Below, in pieces: positions 1-12,730 of a DNA stretch of 64,000 nt. The DNA is from Nematopogon swammerdamellus (taxonomy: Eukaryota > Arthropoda > Insecta > Lepidoptera > Adelidae), in NCBI GenBank assembly GCA_946902875.1, contig OX336355.1, positions 7,151,347 through 7,215,346 of the forward strand, in the 5' to 3' direction. Position 1 is the first letter of the stretch, and each line of letters opens with the position of its first letter. The position numbers were made by a program, and so were the translations under genes. The notes beneath the pieces are model-generated. The model did not search any database, was not told the origin of the DNA, and worked only from the letters and a program-made list of their open reading frames with translations.

Positions 1-434
1 TGGTACACCTACAGAGGCAGACTTTCCTTAAGGCTGACTAGGCCCGGGCCTAGGGCGGCCAGATATTAGGGGCGGCCAATCTATACCTGCTGCTGGAAGC
101 AGTGAGCGCAGGTACAGAATAGAAAGGGTGCCGGCCGGAGCAAGTGCGTGCGACGTGCGGGAGTGGTGAGCGCGGCGGCGGAGACGACGCACTATTTACG
201 CGGACAAAATATTTTAGCTATGACGATAAGATCAATATTGCCGCAAAACATATAAAAAATACTTTTTACGTAAAATAAACTGAGAAATGATATATTTCTG
301 GCAGGTTGAACCGAACGCAAATACTGATTTTAATATAGGTATAATATATAGGGTCATTTTTACTTTCGAGCGACTGTAAGGAGAAAGGAAGATGTATGAG
401 GGTCTTGTACCGTGTGGCAGTGGTTATATCCTCT
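1..434. other. Left flank, no gene seen
   Basis: I see no supported coding region. A perfect 16-bp palindrome (ctaggcccgggcctag) lies at 39-54 inside a GC-rich stretch, and a second GC-rich stretch follows at about 120-200. The rest is AT-rich. It runs into the retroposon copy that begins near 435. Confidence 0.5.
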
Positions 435-763
435 TTGCCGTGTGGGGCCAGTACTTTAAAAGAATAGCCCCACTGCATCTCTCCCCGTGTATGTCGTAAA
501 AGGCGACTAAGGGATATGACTCCCTTCTTATATTACTAGGTGGTAGGGTTGAACCCGCCCGGGTTGGTACCACCGCACTGAATGAAAGGTCTGTCGAAAC
601 GGCTATGTAAATAGTTTGTGTTTTCCGTCCAGTTCAGTGTAGCCGGCACGACCGAAGGGAAGCACTGACGTGGCACCAAGTTCACCCGGTGTTATGGGCT
701 GATATCATGGATGTTGTAGGTGATGCAGCCAACCATGTCAGTTCCAATAAAAAAAAAAAAAAA
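435..763 (+). mobile_element. Modular short retroposon (SINE-like), copy 1, type-a head
   Basis: This is a short non-coding retroposon ending in a poly(A) run (748-763). The same roughly 250-bp body recurs at 31196-31440 (-), 31750-31991 (+), 40972-41172 (-), 42609-42865 (-), 49478-49728 (+) and 55893-56214 (+), and it always ends in a motif like gtgtcagtttccataaaa. This copy carries the type-a 5' module: actttaaaagaatagcccc, then the self-complementary gtcgtaaaaggcgac, then aagggatatgactccctt. No reading frame is conserved between copies. The poly(A) end and multicopy dispersal show retroposition. The family name and the partner LINE are not known to me. Confidence 0.75.
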
Positions 764-765
764 TT

Positions 766-1260
766 GTGATCGTCCAAAATTTCGAAGTTGAGATTTCGAT
801 TGTTTTGGGCTATATATCTGTCAAGGATCCCAAAAAAGTGGTTTTGAAAAACATGTATGTGTGTGTGTGTGTGTGTCCGTCCAGCGACCTTGCGCCTCAA
901 CCGCTCAACCGATTTCGTTCAAAATTCGTATTTAGTAGTTTGAAACGATTATCTAGGAGTACCTTTTTTTAGTTTTTTTTTTAATAGGAAAAAATAAGGG
1001 TAGCTGTCATACAAAATTTGTATATGGCAATGTGTCCAGCGATGTTGCGCCTCAACCGCACAACCGATTTCGTTCAAAATTCATATTTAGTAGTTTGAAA
1101 CGATTATCTAGGGGTACCTTTTTTTACTTTTTTTTAATTCGAAAAAATAAGGGTAGCTGTTATACAAATGATTTCGATAAGGTCGATTTTCTCAAAAATT
1201 GCTCTAACGATTTTTATTATATTTTCCACATAGAAACCCTATTACTAGTCTAAAAAGATA
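766..1260. repeat. Tandemly duplicated ~155-bp AT-rich repeat with a TG microsatellite
   Basis: A block reading ccagcgaccttgcgcctcaa, then a stretch with caaccgatttcgttcaaaat, then gaaacgattatctagg occurs at about 878-1020 and again, slightly diverged, at about 1036-1165. A (TG)n microsatellite sits at 855-875. The segment abuts the poly(A) tail of the upstream retroposon. The short ORFs in it differ between the two copies, so I do not call them genes. Confidence 0.6.
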
Positions 1261-1848
1261 CCGTTATCTGTTTTTCCAGGAAAACTCAAAAAAAGGTGGC
1301 TACCATACAAACGAAGGTTTCTTTCTATTAAATGTTGCACACAAAATGTTTGTTGCGAGCGCCTAAGTAATTCAACGGAACTGTCCTGTCAGTACATTTT
1401 GAATTTCAAACATAAAAACGTTCAGTTTGCCAAACAAGCGAGAAAGTCAGTGGGGTATTACCCTACCATTTATTTATTAAGTGAAGTCCCTTAAATGGTA
1501 GGTTCTATATCTGAAATGGATCACGTTTATGATGTTAATTTTACTTTACGTACCTAAAGTTAGATTTTTTTTCTGGACATGCCACATAGTAGTGCCCATG
1601 CATACTAATACACCCTGAAAATTTCAATAAAATCGGTCCGGTACTTTCAGAGATATTAAAAAATGAAATAAATTTACATTTACGTGCGCGCATCGCATCA
1701 TTCGCGCGGGACATCTGGGTGGTCGTTGACCCGTGCGAATCAAAAAGTAGCTCAAGGCCGCACGCGCCAGCTGTCCCGCGCATTATGAGATGCACTTGAA
1801 TTTAATTTTTGTACAGCCAGCCAGACTCCCCCTTGGGTGTGCTGTTTG
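1261..1848. other. Unannotated AT-rich spacer
   Basis: I see no gene, repeat or clear inverted-repeat ends here. It separates the 155-bp repeats from the large minisatellite, and its base composition is ordinary for the window. Confidence 0.5.
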
Positions 1849-1979
1849 CATGTATGAGGATGTCTTGTTTATGTGTGCGAGGGTATCTTGTTTATGTGTG
1901 CGAGGGTATCTTGTTTATGTGTGCGAGGATGTCTTGTTTATGTGTGCGAGGATGTCTTGTTTATGTGTGCGAGGATGTC

Positions 1980-2605
1980 TTGTTTATGTGTGCGAGGGTG
2001 TCTTGTTTATGTGTGCGAGGTGTCTTGTTTACGTGTGCGAAAATATCTTTGTTATGTGTGCGAGGATGTCCTGTTTATGTGTGCGAGGATGTCCTGTTTA
2101 TGTGTGCGAGGGTGTCCTGTATGTGTGCGAGGGTGTCCTGTATGTGTGCGAGGGAGTCTTAGTTATGTGTGCGAGGATGTCTTGTTTACGTGTTCGAGGT
2201 GTCTTGTTTATGTGTGCGAGAATATCTTGTTTATGTGTGCGAGGGTGTCCTGTTTATGTGTGCGTGGGTGTCCTGTATGTGTGCGAGGGTGTCCTGTATG
2301 TGTGCGAGGGTGTCCTGTATGTGTGCGAGGTTGTCTTGTGTGCGAGGTGTCTTGTTTATGTGTGTGAAGTGTCTTGTTTATGTGTGGGAAAATATCTTGG
2401 TTATGTCTTGTCTTGTTTATGTGTGCGAGGGTGTCTTGTTTATGTGTGCGAGGTGTCTTGTTTACGTGTGCGAAAATATCTTTGTTATGTGTGCGAGGAT
2501 GTCCTGTTTATGTGTGCGAGGATGTCCTGTTTATGTGTGCGAGGGTGTCCTGTATGTGTGCGAGGGTGTCCTGTATGTGTGCGAGGGAGTCTTAGTTATG
2601 TGTGC
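1980..2605 (+). repeat. Early ~434-bp duplication within the minisatellite
   Basis: The marker variant tttacgtgtgcgaaaatatc followed by tttgttatg recurs near 2029 and near 2463, about 434 bp apart, in the same order of neighbouring monomer variants. Further partial copies of this block appear around 2690 and 3030. The exact boundaries are blurred by later changes. Confidence 0.6.
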
Positions 2606-4720
2606 GAGGATGTCTTGTTTACGTGTTCGAGGTGTCTTGTTTATGTGTGCGAGGATGTCTTGTTTATGTGTGCGAGGTGTCTTGTTTATGTGTGCGAAAA
2701 TATCTTTGTTATGTGTGCGAGGATGTCCTGTTTATGTGTGCGAGGGTGTCCTGTATGTATGCGAGGGTGTCCTGTATGTGTGCGAGGGTGTCCTGTATGT
2801 GTGCGAGGGAGTCTTATTTATGTGTGCGAGGATGTCTTGTTAATGTGTGCGAGGTGTCTTGTTTATGTGAGCGAGAATATCTTGTTTCTGTGTGTGAGGG
2901 TGCCTTGTTTATGTGTGCGAGAATATCTTGTTTATGTGTGCGAGGTGTCTTGTTTATGTGTGCGAGGATGTCTTGTTTATGTGTGCGAGGGTGTCTTGTT
3001 TATGTGTGCGAGGTGTCTTGTTTATGTGTGCGAAAATATCTTTGTTATGTGTGCGAGGATGTCCTGTTTATGTGTGCGAGGATGTCCTGTTTATGTGTGC
3101 GAGGGTGTCCTGTATGAGTGCGAGGGTGTCCTGTATGTGTGCGAGGTTGTCTTGTGTGCGAGGTGTCTTGTTTATGTGTGTGAAGTGTCTTGTTTATGTG
3201 TGGGAAAATATCTTGGTTATGTGTGCGAGGATGTCCTGTATGAGTGCGAGGAAGTCTTATTTATGTGTGCGAGGTTGTATTGTTTATGTGTGCGAGGTGT
3301 CTTGTTTATGTGTGCGAAAATATATTGTTTATGTGTGCGAGGGTGTTCTGTATGTGTGCGAGGATGTCTTGTTTATGTGTGTGAGGGTGTCTTGTATATG
3401 TGTGCGAAAGTATCTTGGTTATGTGTGCAAGGATGTGCTGTTTATGTGTGCGAGGGTGTCTTGTTTATGTGTGCGAGGAAGTCTTATTTGTGTGTGCGAG
3501 GATGTCTTGTTTGTGTGCGAGGATGTCTTGTTGATGTGTGCGAGGTTGTCTTGTTTATGTGTGCGAGGTGCCTTGTTTATGTGTGCGAAGTGTCTTGTTT
3601 ATGTGTGGGAAAATATCTTGGTTATGTGTGCGAGGATGTCCTGTATGAGTGCGAGGGAGTCTTATTTATGTGTGCGAGGTTGTCTTGTTTATGTGTGCGA
3701 GGTTGTCTTGTTTATGTGTGCGAGGTTGTCTTGTTTATGTTTGCGAGGTGTCTTGTTTATGTGTGCGAGAATATCTTGTTTATGTGTGCGAGGGTGTGTT
3801 GTTTATGTGTGCGAGGGTGTGTTGTATGTGTGCGAGGGTGTCTTGTTTATGTGTGCGAAAATCTTGTTTATGTGTGCGAGGTGTCTTGTTTATGTGTGCG
3901 ATAATATCTTGTTTATGTGTGCGAGGTGTCTTGTTTATGTGTGCGAGAATATCTTTTTTATGTGTGCGAGCGAGTTTCATTTATGTGTGCGAGGGTGTCT
4001 TGTTTATGTGTGCGAGGGAGTCTTATTTATGTGTGCGAGGATGTCTTGTTTATGTGTGCGAGGATGTCTTGATTATGTGTGCGAGGATATCTTGTTTATG
4101 AGTGCGAGGTTGTCTTGATTATGTGTGCGATGTGTCTTGTTTATGTGTGTGAAGTGTCTTGTTCATGTGTGGGAAAATATCTTGGTTATGTGTGCGAGGA
4201 TGTCCTGTATGTGTGCGAGGTTGTCTTGTTTATGTGTGCGAGGATGCCTGTTTACGTGTGTGAGGGTGTCTTACTTATGTGTGCGAAAGTATCTTGGTTA
4301 TGTGTGCAAGGATGTGCTGTTTATGTGTGCGAGGGTGTCTTGTTATGTGTGCGAGGGAGTCTTATTTATGTGTGCGAGGAGGTCTTGTTTATGTGTGCGA
4401 GGTGTCTTGTTTATGTGTGTGAAGTGTCTTGTTTATGTGTCGGAAAATATCTTGGTTATGTGTGCGATGATGTCCTGTATGTGTGCGAGGATATCTTGTT
4501 TATGTGTGCGAGGTGTCTAGTTTATGTGTGCAAGGATGTGCTGTATATGTGTGCGAGGGTGTCTTGTTTATGTGTGCGAGGTGTCTTGTTTATGTGTGCG
4601 AGAATATCTTGTTTATGTGTGCGAGTGAGTCTTATTTATGTGTGCGATGGTGTCTTGTTTATGTGTGCGAGGTTGTCTCGTTTATGTGTGCGAGGGAGTT
4701 TTATTTATGTGTGCGATGGT

Positions 4721-5994
4721 GTCTTCTTTATGTCTGCGAGGGAGTCTTATTTATGTGTGCGAGGGAGTTTTATTTATGTGTGCGATGGTGTCATGTTTAT
4801 GTGTGCGAGGGAGTCTTATTTATGTGTGGGAAAATATCTTGGTTATGTGTGCGAGGATGTCCTGTATGAGTACGAGGGAGTCTTATTTATGTGTGCGAGG
4901 TTGTCTTGTTTATGTGTGCGAGGTTGTCTTGTTTATGTGTGCGAGGTGTCTTGTTTATGTGTGCGAGGTGCCTTGTTTATGTGTGCGATAATATCTTGGT
5001 TATGTGTACGAGGATGTCTTGTTTATGTGTGTGAGGGTGTCTTGTTTATGTGTGCGAGAATATCTTTTTTATGTCTGCGAGGGAGTTTTATTTATGTGTG
5101 CGAGGATGTCTTGTTTATGTGTGCGAGGATGTCTTATTTATGTGTGCGAGTATGTCCTGTATTTGTGCGAGGGAACCTTATTTATGTGTGCGAGGATGTC
5201 TTGTTTATTTGTGCGAGGGTGTCTTGTTTATGTGTGCGAGGTTGTCTTGTTTATGTGTGCGACAATATCTTGGTTATGTTTGCGAGGATGTCTTGGTTAT
5301 GTGTGCGAGAATATATTCTTTATGTGTGCGAGGGTGTATTGTTTAAGTGTGCGAGGTGTCTTCTTTATGTCTGCGAGGGAGTCTTATTTATGTGTGCGAG
5401 GGAGTTTTATTTATGTGTGCGATGGTGTCATGTTTATGTGTGCGAGGGAGTCTTATTTATGTGTGGGAAAATATCTTGGTTATGTGTGCGAGGATGTCCT
5501 GTATGAGTACGAGGGAGTCTTATTTATGTGTGCGAGGTTGTCTTGTTTATGTGTGCGAGGTTGTCTTGTTTATGTGTGCGAGGTGTCTTGTTTATGTGTG
5601 CGAGGTGCCTTGTTTATGTGTGCGATAATATCTTGGTTATGTGTACGAGGATGTCTTGTTTATGTGTGTGAGGGTGTCTTGTTTATGTGTGCGAGAATAT
5701 CTTTTTTATGTCTGCGAGGGAGTTTTATTTATGTGTGCGAGGATGTCTTGTTTATGTGTGCGAGGATGTCTTATTTATGTGTGCGAGTATGTCCTGTATT
5801 TGTGCGAGGGAACCTTATTTATGTGTGCGAGGATGTCTTGTTTATTTGTGCGAGGGTGTCTTGTTTATGTGTGCGAGGTTGTCTTGTTTATGTGTGCGAC
5901 AATATCTTGGTTATGTTTGCGAGGATGTCTTGGTTATGTGTGCGAGAATATATTCTTTATGTGTGCGAGGGTGTATTGTTTAAGTGTGCGAGGT
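4721..5994 (+). repeat. 637-bp tandem duplication nested in the first 2741-bp copy
   Basis: The marker gtcttctttatgtctgcgag occurs at 4721 and 5358, exactly 637 bp apart, and all monomer variants match between 4721-5357 and 5358-5994. The same duplication is present at 7462-8098 and 8099-8735 in the second 2741-bp copy. The 637-bp step therefore came before the 2741-bp step. Confidence 0.85.
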
Positions 5995-7461
5995 GTCTTG
6001 TTTATGTGTGCGAGAATATCTTGTTTATGTGTGCGATGGAGTTTTATTTATGTGTGCGATGGTGTCTTGTTTATGTGTGCGAGGGAGTCTTATTTATGTG
6101 TGGGAAAATATCTTGGTTATGTGTGCGAGGATGTCCTGTATGAGTACGAGGGAGTCTTATTTATGTGTGCGAGGACGTCCTGTTTATGTGTGCGAGGGTG
6201 TCCTGTATGTGTACGAGGATATCTTGTTTATGTGTGCGAGGGTGTCTTGTTTATGTGTGCGAGTAATCTTGTTTATGTGTGCGAGAATATATTGTTTATG
6301 TGTGCGAGGATGTCCTGTTTATGTGTGCGAGGGTGTCCTGTATGTGTACGAGAATGTCTTGTTTATGTGTGTGAGGGTGTCTTGTTTATGTGTGCGAAAG
6401 TAGATTGGTTATGTGTGCGAGGTTGTATTGTTTATGTGTGCGAGGTTGTCTTGTTTATGTGTGCGAGGTGTCTTGTTTGTGTGTGCGAGAATATCTTGTT
6501 GATGTGTGCGAGGACGTACTGTTTATGTGTGCGAGGGTGTCCTGTATGTGTGCGAGGGTGTGTTGTATGTGTGCGAGGGTGTCTTGTTTATGTGTGCGAA
6601 AATCTTGTTTATGTGTGCGAGGTGTCTTGTTTATGTGTGCGATAATATCTTGTTTATGTGTGCGAGGTGTCTTGTTTATGTGTGCGAGAATATCTTTTTT
6701 ATGTGTGCGAGCGAGTTTCATTTATGTGTGCGAGGGTGTCTTGTTTATGTGTGCGAGGGAGTCTTATTTATGTGTGCGAGGATGTCTTGTTTATGTGTGC
6801 GAGGATGTCTTGATTATGTGTGCGAGGATATCTTGTTTATGAGTGCGAGGTTGTCTTGATTATGTGTGCGATGTGTCTTGTTTATGTGTGTGAAGTGTCT
6901 TGTTCATGTGTGGGAAAATATCTTGGTTATGTGTGCGAGGATGTCCTGTATGTGTGCGAGGTTGTCTTGTTTATGTGTGCGAGGATGCCTGTTTACGTGT
7001 GTGAGGGTGTCTTACTTATGTGTGCGAAAGTATCTTGGTTATGTGTGCAAGGATGTGCTGTTTATGTGTGCGAGGGTGTCTTGTTATGTGTGCGAGGGAG
7101 TCTTATTTATGTGTGCGAGGAGGTCTTGTTTATGTGTGCGAGGTGTCTTGTTTATGTGTGTGAAGTGTCTTGTTTATGTGTCGGAAAATATCTTGGTTAT
7201 GTGTGCGATGATGTCCTGTATGTGTGCGAGGATATCTTGTTTATGTGTGCGAGGTGTCTAGTTTATGTGTGCAAGGATGTGCTGTATATGTGTGCGAGGG
7301 TGTCTTGTTTATGTGTGCGAGGTGTCTTGTTTATGTGTGCGAGAATATCTTGTTTATGTGTGCGAGTGAGTCTTATTTATGTGTGCGATGGTGTCTTGTT
7401 TATGTGTGCGAGGTTGTCTCGTTTATGTGTGCGAGGGAGTTTTATTTATGTGTGCGATGGT

Positions 7462-8735
7462 GTCTTCTTTATGTCTGCGAGGGAGTCTTATTTATGTGTG
7501 CGAGGGAGTTTTATTTATGTGTGCGATGGTGTCATGTTTATGTGTGCGAGGGAGTCTTATTTATGTGTGGGAAAATATCTTGGTTATGTGTGCGAGGATG
7601 TCCTGTATGAGTACGAGGGAGTCTTATTTATGTGTGCGAGGTTGTCTTGTTTATGTGTGCGAGGTTGTCTTGTTTATGTGTGCGAGGTGTCTTGTTTATG
7701 TGTGCGAGGTGCCTTGTTTATGTGTGCGATAATATCTTGGTTATGTGTACGAGGATGTCTTGTTTATGTGTGTGAGGGTGTCTTGTTTATGTGTGCGAGA
7801 ATATCTTTTTTATGTCTGCGAGGGAGTTTTATTTATGTGTGCGAGGATGTCTTGTTTATGTGTGCGAGGATGTCTTATTTATGTGTGCGAGTATGTCCTG
7901 TATTTGTGCGAGGGAACCTTATTTATGTGTGCGAGGATGTCTTGTTTATTTGTGCGAGGGTGTCTTGTTTATGTGTGCGAGGTTGTCTTGTTTATGTGTG
8001 CGACAATATCTTGGTTATGTTTGCGAGGATGTCTTGGTTATGTGTGCGAGAATATATTCTTTATGTGTGCGAGGGTGTATTGTTTAAGTGTGCGAGGTGT
8101 CTTCTTTATGTCTGCGAGGGAGTCTTATTTATGTGTGCGAGGGAGTTTTATTTATGTGTGCGATGGTGTCATGTTTATGTGTGCGAGGGAGTCTTATTTA
8201 TGTGTGGGAAAATATCTTGGTTATGTGTGCGAGGATGTCCTGTATGAGTACGAGGGAGTCTTATTTATGTGTGCGAGGTTGTCTTGTTTATGTGTGCGAG
8301 GTTGTCTTGTTTATGTGTGCGAGGTGTCTTGTTTATGTGTGCGAGGTGCCTTGTTTATGTGTGCGATAATATCTTGGTTATGTGTACGAGGATGTCTTGT
8401 TTATGTGTGTGAGGGTGTCTTGTTTATGTGTGCGAGAATATCTTTTTTATGTCTGCGAGGGAGTTTTATTTATGTGTGCGAGGATGTCTTGTTTATGTGT
8501 GCGAGGATGTCTTATTTATGTGTGCGAGTATGTCCTGTATTTGTGCGAGGGAACCTTATTTATGTGTGCGAGGATGTCTTGTTTATTTGTGCGAGGGTGT
8601 CTTGTTTATGTGTGCGAGGTTGTCTTGTTTATGTGTGCGACAATATCTTGGTTATGTTTGCGAGGATGTCTTGGTTATGTGTGCGAGAATATATTCTTTA
8701 TGTGTGCGAGGGTGTATTGTTTAAGTGTGCGAGGT
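7462..8735 (+). repeat. 637-bp tandem duplication nested in the second 2741-bp copy
   Basis: This is the counterpart of 4721-5994 at +2741. It has the same two 637-bp units (7462-8098 and 8099-8735) and shows no independent rearrangement that I can see. Confidence 0.85.
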
Positions 8736-9587
8736 GTCTTGTTTATGTGTGCGAGAATATCTTGTTTATGTGTGCGATGGAGTTTTATTTATGTGTGCGA
8801 TGGTGTCTTGTTTATGTGTGCGAGGGAGTCTTATTTATGTGTGGGAAAATATCTTGGTTATGTGTGCGAGGATGTCCTGTATGAGTACGAGGGAGTCTTA
8901 TTTATGTGTGCGAGGACGTCCTGTTTATGTGTGCGAGGGTGTCCTGTATGTGTACGAGGATATCTTGTTTATGTGTGCGAGGGTGTCTTGTTTATGTGTG
9001 CGAGTAATCTTGTTTATGTGTGCGAGAATATATTGTTTATGTGTGCGAGGATGTCCTGTTTATGTGTGCGAGGGTGTCCTGTATGTGTACGAGAATGTCT
9101 TGTTTATGTGTGTGAGGGTGTCTTGTTTATGTGTGCGAAAGTAGATTGGTTATGTGTGCGAGGTTGTATTGTTTATGTGTGCGAGGTTGTCTTGTTTATG
9201 TGTGCGAGGTGTCTTGTTTGTGTGTGCGAGAATATCTTGTTGATGTGTGCGAGGACGTACTGTTTATGTGTGCGAGGGTGTCCTGTATGTGTGCGAGGGT
9301 GTCCTGTATGTGTGCGAGGATATCTTGTTTATGTGTGCGAGGGTGTCTTGTTTATGTGTGCGAGTAGTCTTGTTTATGTGTGCGAGAATATATTGTTTAT
9401 GTGTGCGAGGATGTCCTGTTTATGTGTGCGAGGGTGTCCTGTATGTGTACGAGAATGTCTTGTTTATTTGTGTGAGGGTGTCTTGTTTATGTGTGCGAAA
9501 GTATCTTGGTTATGTGTGCAAGGATGTGCTGTTTATGTGTGCGAGGGTGTCCTGTATGTGTGCGAGGGAGTCTTATTTATGTGTGCG

Positions 9588-11303
9588 AGAATATCTTGTT
9601 TATGTTTGCAAGGATGTCCTGTTTATGTGTGCGAGCGTGTCCTGTATGTGTGCGAGGGTGTCCTGTATGTGTGCGAGGATATCTTGTTTATGTGTGCGAG
9701 GGTGTCTTGTTTATGTGTGCGAGGTGTCTTGTTTATGTGTGCGAGAATATATTGTTTATGTGTGCGAGAATGTCCTTTTTATGTGTGCGAGGGTGTCCTG
9801 AATGTGTGCGAGGGTGTCTTGTTTATGTGTGCGAGGTTGTCTTTTTTATGTGTGCGAAAATATCTTGGTTATGTTTGCGAGGATGTCTTGGTTATGTGTG
9901 CGAGGTGTCTTGTTTATGTGTGCGAGAATATATTCTTTATGTGTGCGGGGAAGTTCTATTTATGTGTGCGAGGATGTCTTGTGTATGTGTGCGAGGGTGT
10001 CTTGTTTATGTATGCGAGAATATCTTGTTTATGTTTGCAAGGATGTCCTGTTTATGTGTGCGAGCGTGTCCTGTATGTGTGCGAGGGTGTCCTGTATGTG
10101 TGCGAGGATATCTTGTTTATGTGTGCGAGGGTGTCTTGTTTATGTGTGCGAGGTGTCTTGTTTATGTGTGCGAGAATATATTGTTTATGTGTGCGAGAAT
10201 GTCCTTTTTATGTGTGCGAGGGTGTCCTGAATGTGTGCGAGGGTGTCTTGTTTATGTGTGCGAGGTTGTCTTTTTTATGTGTGCGAAAATATCTTGGTTA
10301 TGTTTGCGAGGATGTCTTGGTTATGTGTGCGAGGTGTCTTGTTTATGTGTGCGAGAATATATTCTTTATGTGTGCGGGGAAGTTCTATTTATGTGTGCGA
10401 GGATGTCTTGTGTATGTGTGCGAGGGTGTCTTGTTTATGTATGCGAGAATATCTTGTTTATGTTTGCAAGGATGTCCTGTTTATGTGTGCGAGCGTGTCC
10501 TGTATGTGTGCGAGGGTGTCCTGTATGTGTGCGAGGATATCTTGTTTATGTGTGCGAGGGTGTCTTGTTTATGTGTGCGAGGTGTCTTGTTTATGTGTGC
10601 GAGAATATATTGTTTATGTGTGCGAGAATGTCCTTTTTATGTGTGCGAGGGTGTCCTGAATGTGTGCGAGGGTGTCTTGTTTATGTGTGCGAGGTTGTCT
10701 TTTTTATGTGTGCGAAAATATCTTGGTTATGTTTGCGAGGATGCCTTGGTTATGTGTGCGAGGTGTCTTGTTTATGTGTGCGAGAATATATTCTTTATGT
10801 GTGCGGGGAAGTTCTATTTATGTGTGCGAGGATGTCTTGTGTATGTGTGCGAGGGTGTCTTGTTTATGTATGCGAGAATATCTTGTTTATGTTTGCAAGG
10901 ATGTCCTGTTTATGTGTGCGAGCGTGTCCTGTATGTGTGCGAGGGTGTCCTGTATGTGTGCGAGGATATCTTGTTTATGTGTGCGAGGGTGTCTTGTTTA
11001 TGTGTGCGAGGTGTCTTGTTTATGTGTGCGAGAATATATTGTTTATGTGTGCGAGAATGTCCTTTTTATGTGTGCGAGGGTGTCCTGAATGTGTGCGAGG
11101 GTGTCTTGTTTATGTGTGCGAGGTTGTCTTTTTTATGTGTGCGAAAATATCTTGGTTATGTTTGCGAGGATGTCTTGGTTATGTGTGCGAGGTGTCTTGT
11201 TTATGTGTGCGAGAATATATTCTTTATGTGTGCGGGGAAGTTCTATTTATGTGTGCGAGGATGTCTTGTGTATGTGTGCGAGGGTGTCTTGTTTATGTAT
11301 GCG
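9588..11303 (+). repeat. 429-bp higher-order repeat, four copies
   Basis: Four copies of a 429-bp block (9588-10016, 10017-10445, 10446-10874, 10875-11303) each begin with gagaatatcttgtttatgtt then tgcaagg. They are almost identical. The one difference I found is gatgccttgg in the third copy where the others have gatgtcttgg. Because 429 is divisible by three, the overlapping pseudo-ORFs here are themselves perfectly periodic (143 codons), which can look like a repeat protein. Confidence 0.9.
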
Positions 11304-11518
11304 AGGTTGTCTTGTTTATGTGTGCGAGGTGTCTTGTTTATGTGTGCGAGAATATCTTGTTTATGTGTGTGAGGGTGTCTTGTTTATGTGTGCGAAAATA
11401 TCTTGGTTATGTATGCGAGGTGTTTTGTTTACGTGTGCGAGGTGTCTTGTTTATGTGTGCGAGAATATCTTGTTTATGTGTGCGAGGGAGTCTTATTTAT
11501 CTGTGCGAGGATGTCTTG

Positions 11519-12730
11519 TTTATGTGTGCGAGGATGTCTTGTTTATGTGTGCGACGTTGTCTTGTTTATGTGTGTGAATTGTCTTGTTTATGTGTGGGAA
11601 AATATCTTGGTTATGTGTGCGAGGATGTCCTGTGTGCGAGAATATCTTGTTTATGTGTGCGAGGGAGTCTTATTTATCTGTGCGAGGATGTCTTGTTTAT
11701 GTGTGCGAGGATGTCTTGTTTATGTGTGCGACGTTGTCTTGTTTATGTGTGCGAGGTGTCTTGTTTATGGGTGTGAAGTGTCTTGTTTATGTGTGTGAAT
11801 TGTCTTGTTGATGTGTGGGAAAATATCTTGGTTATGTATGCGAGGGAGTCTTATTTGTGTGTGCGAGGTTGTTATGTTTATGTGTGCGAGGTTGTCTTGT
11901 TTATGTGTGCGAGGTTTCTTGTTTATGTGCGCGAGGTGTCTTGTTTATGTGTGCGAGAATATCTTGTTTATGTGTGCGAGGTGTCTTGTTTATGTATGCG
12001 AGAATATATTGTTTATGTGTGCGAGGATGTCCTGTTTATGTGTGCGAGGGTGTCCTGTATGTGTGCGAGGATGTCTTGTTTATGTGTGTGAGGGTGTCTT
12101 GTTTATGTGTGCGAAAGTATCTTGGTTATGTGTGCGAGGATGTCTTGTTTATGTGTGCGACGTTGTCTTGTTTATGTGTGTGAATTGTCTTGTTTATGTG
12201 TGGGAAAATATCTTGGTTATGTGTGCGAGGATGTCCTGTGTGCGAGAATATCTTGTTTATGTGTGCGAGGGAGTCTTATTTATCTGTGCGAGGATGTCTT
12301 GTTTATGTGTGCGAGGATGTCTTGTTTATGTGTGCGACGTTGTCTTGTTTATGTGTGCGAGGTGTCTTGTTTATGGGTGTGAAGTGTCTTGTTTATGTGT
12401 GTGAATTGTCTTGTTGATGTGTGGGAAAATATCTTGGTTATGTATGCGAGGGAGTCTTATTTGTGTGTGCGAGGTTGTTATGTTTATGTGTGCGAGGTTG
12501 TCTTGTTTATGTGTGCGAGGTTTCTTGTTTATGTGCGCGAGGTGTCTTGTTTATGTGTGCGAGAATATCTTGTTTATGTGTGCGAGGTGTCTTGTTTATG
12601 TATGCGAGAATATATTGTTTATGTGTGCGAGGATGTCCTGTTTATGTGTGCGAGGGTGTCCTGTATGTGTGCGAGGATGTCTTGTTTATGTGTGTGAGGG
12701 TGTCTTGTTTATGTGTGCGAAAGTATCTTG
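11519..12730 (+). repeat. 606-bp tandem duplication in the minisatellite
   Basis: Monomer variants at 11519-12124 recur at 12125-12730 with a constant 606-bp offset. Markers include gtgcgacgttgtcttg, the deletion variant gatgtcctgtgtgcgagaat and gtgaattgtcttgttgatg. Identity falls off at about 12124/12730, where cttggttatg becomes cttgtttatg. Confidence 0.85.

Larger units (their letters stand above)
3811..9292 (+). repeat. 2741-bp tandem duplication (two abutting copies)
   Basis: The segment 3811-6551 is followed directly by a near-identical copy at 6552-9292. Monomer variants line up at a constant offset of 2741 bp throughout: for example the reading-frame starts at 4079/6820, 5004/7745 and 5641/8382. 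Similarity starts near 3811/6552 and stops near 6551/9292, so the copies abut with no spacer. This is the largest and apparently one of the youngest amplification steps in the array. Confidence 0.88.

Noticed and set aside
3780..3980. Minus-strand THKQDTLAHI-type ORFs as genes
   Set aside because: They are the reverse strand of the minisatellite in places where the cataaac stop happens to be out of frame.
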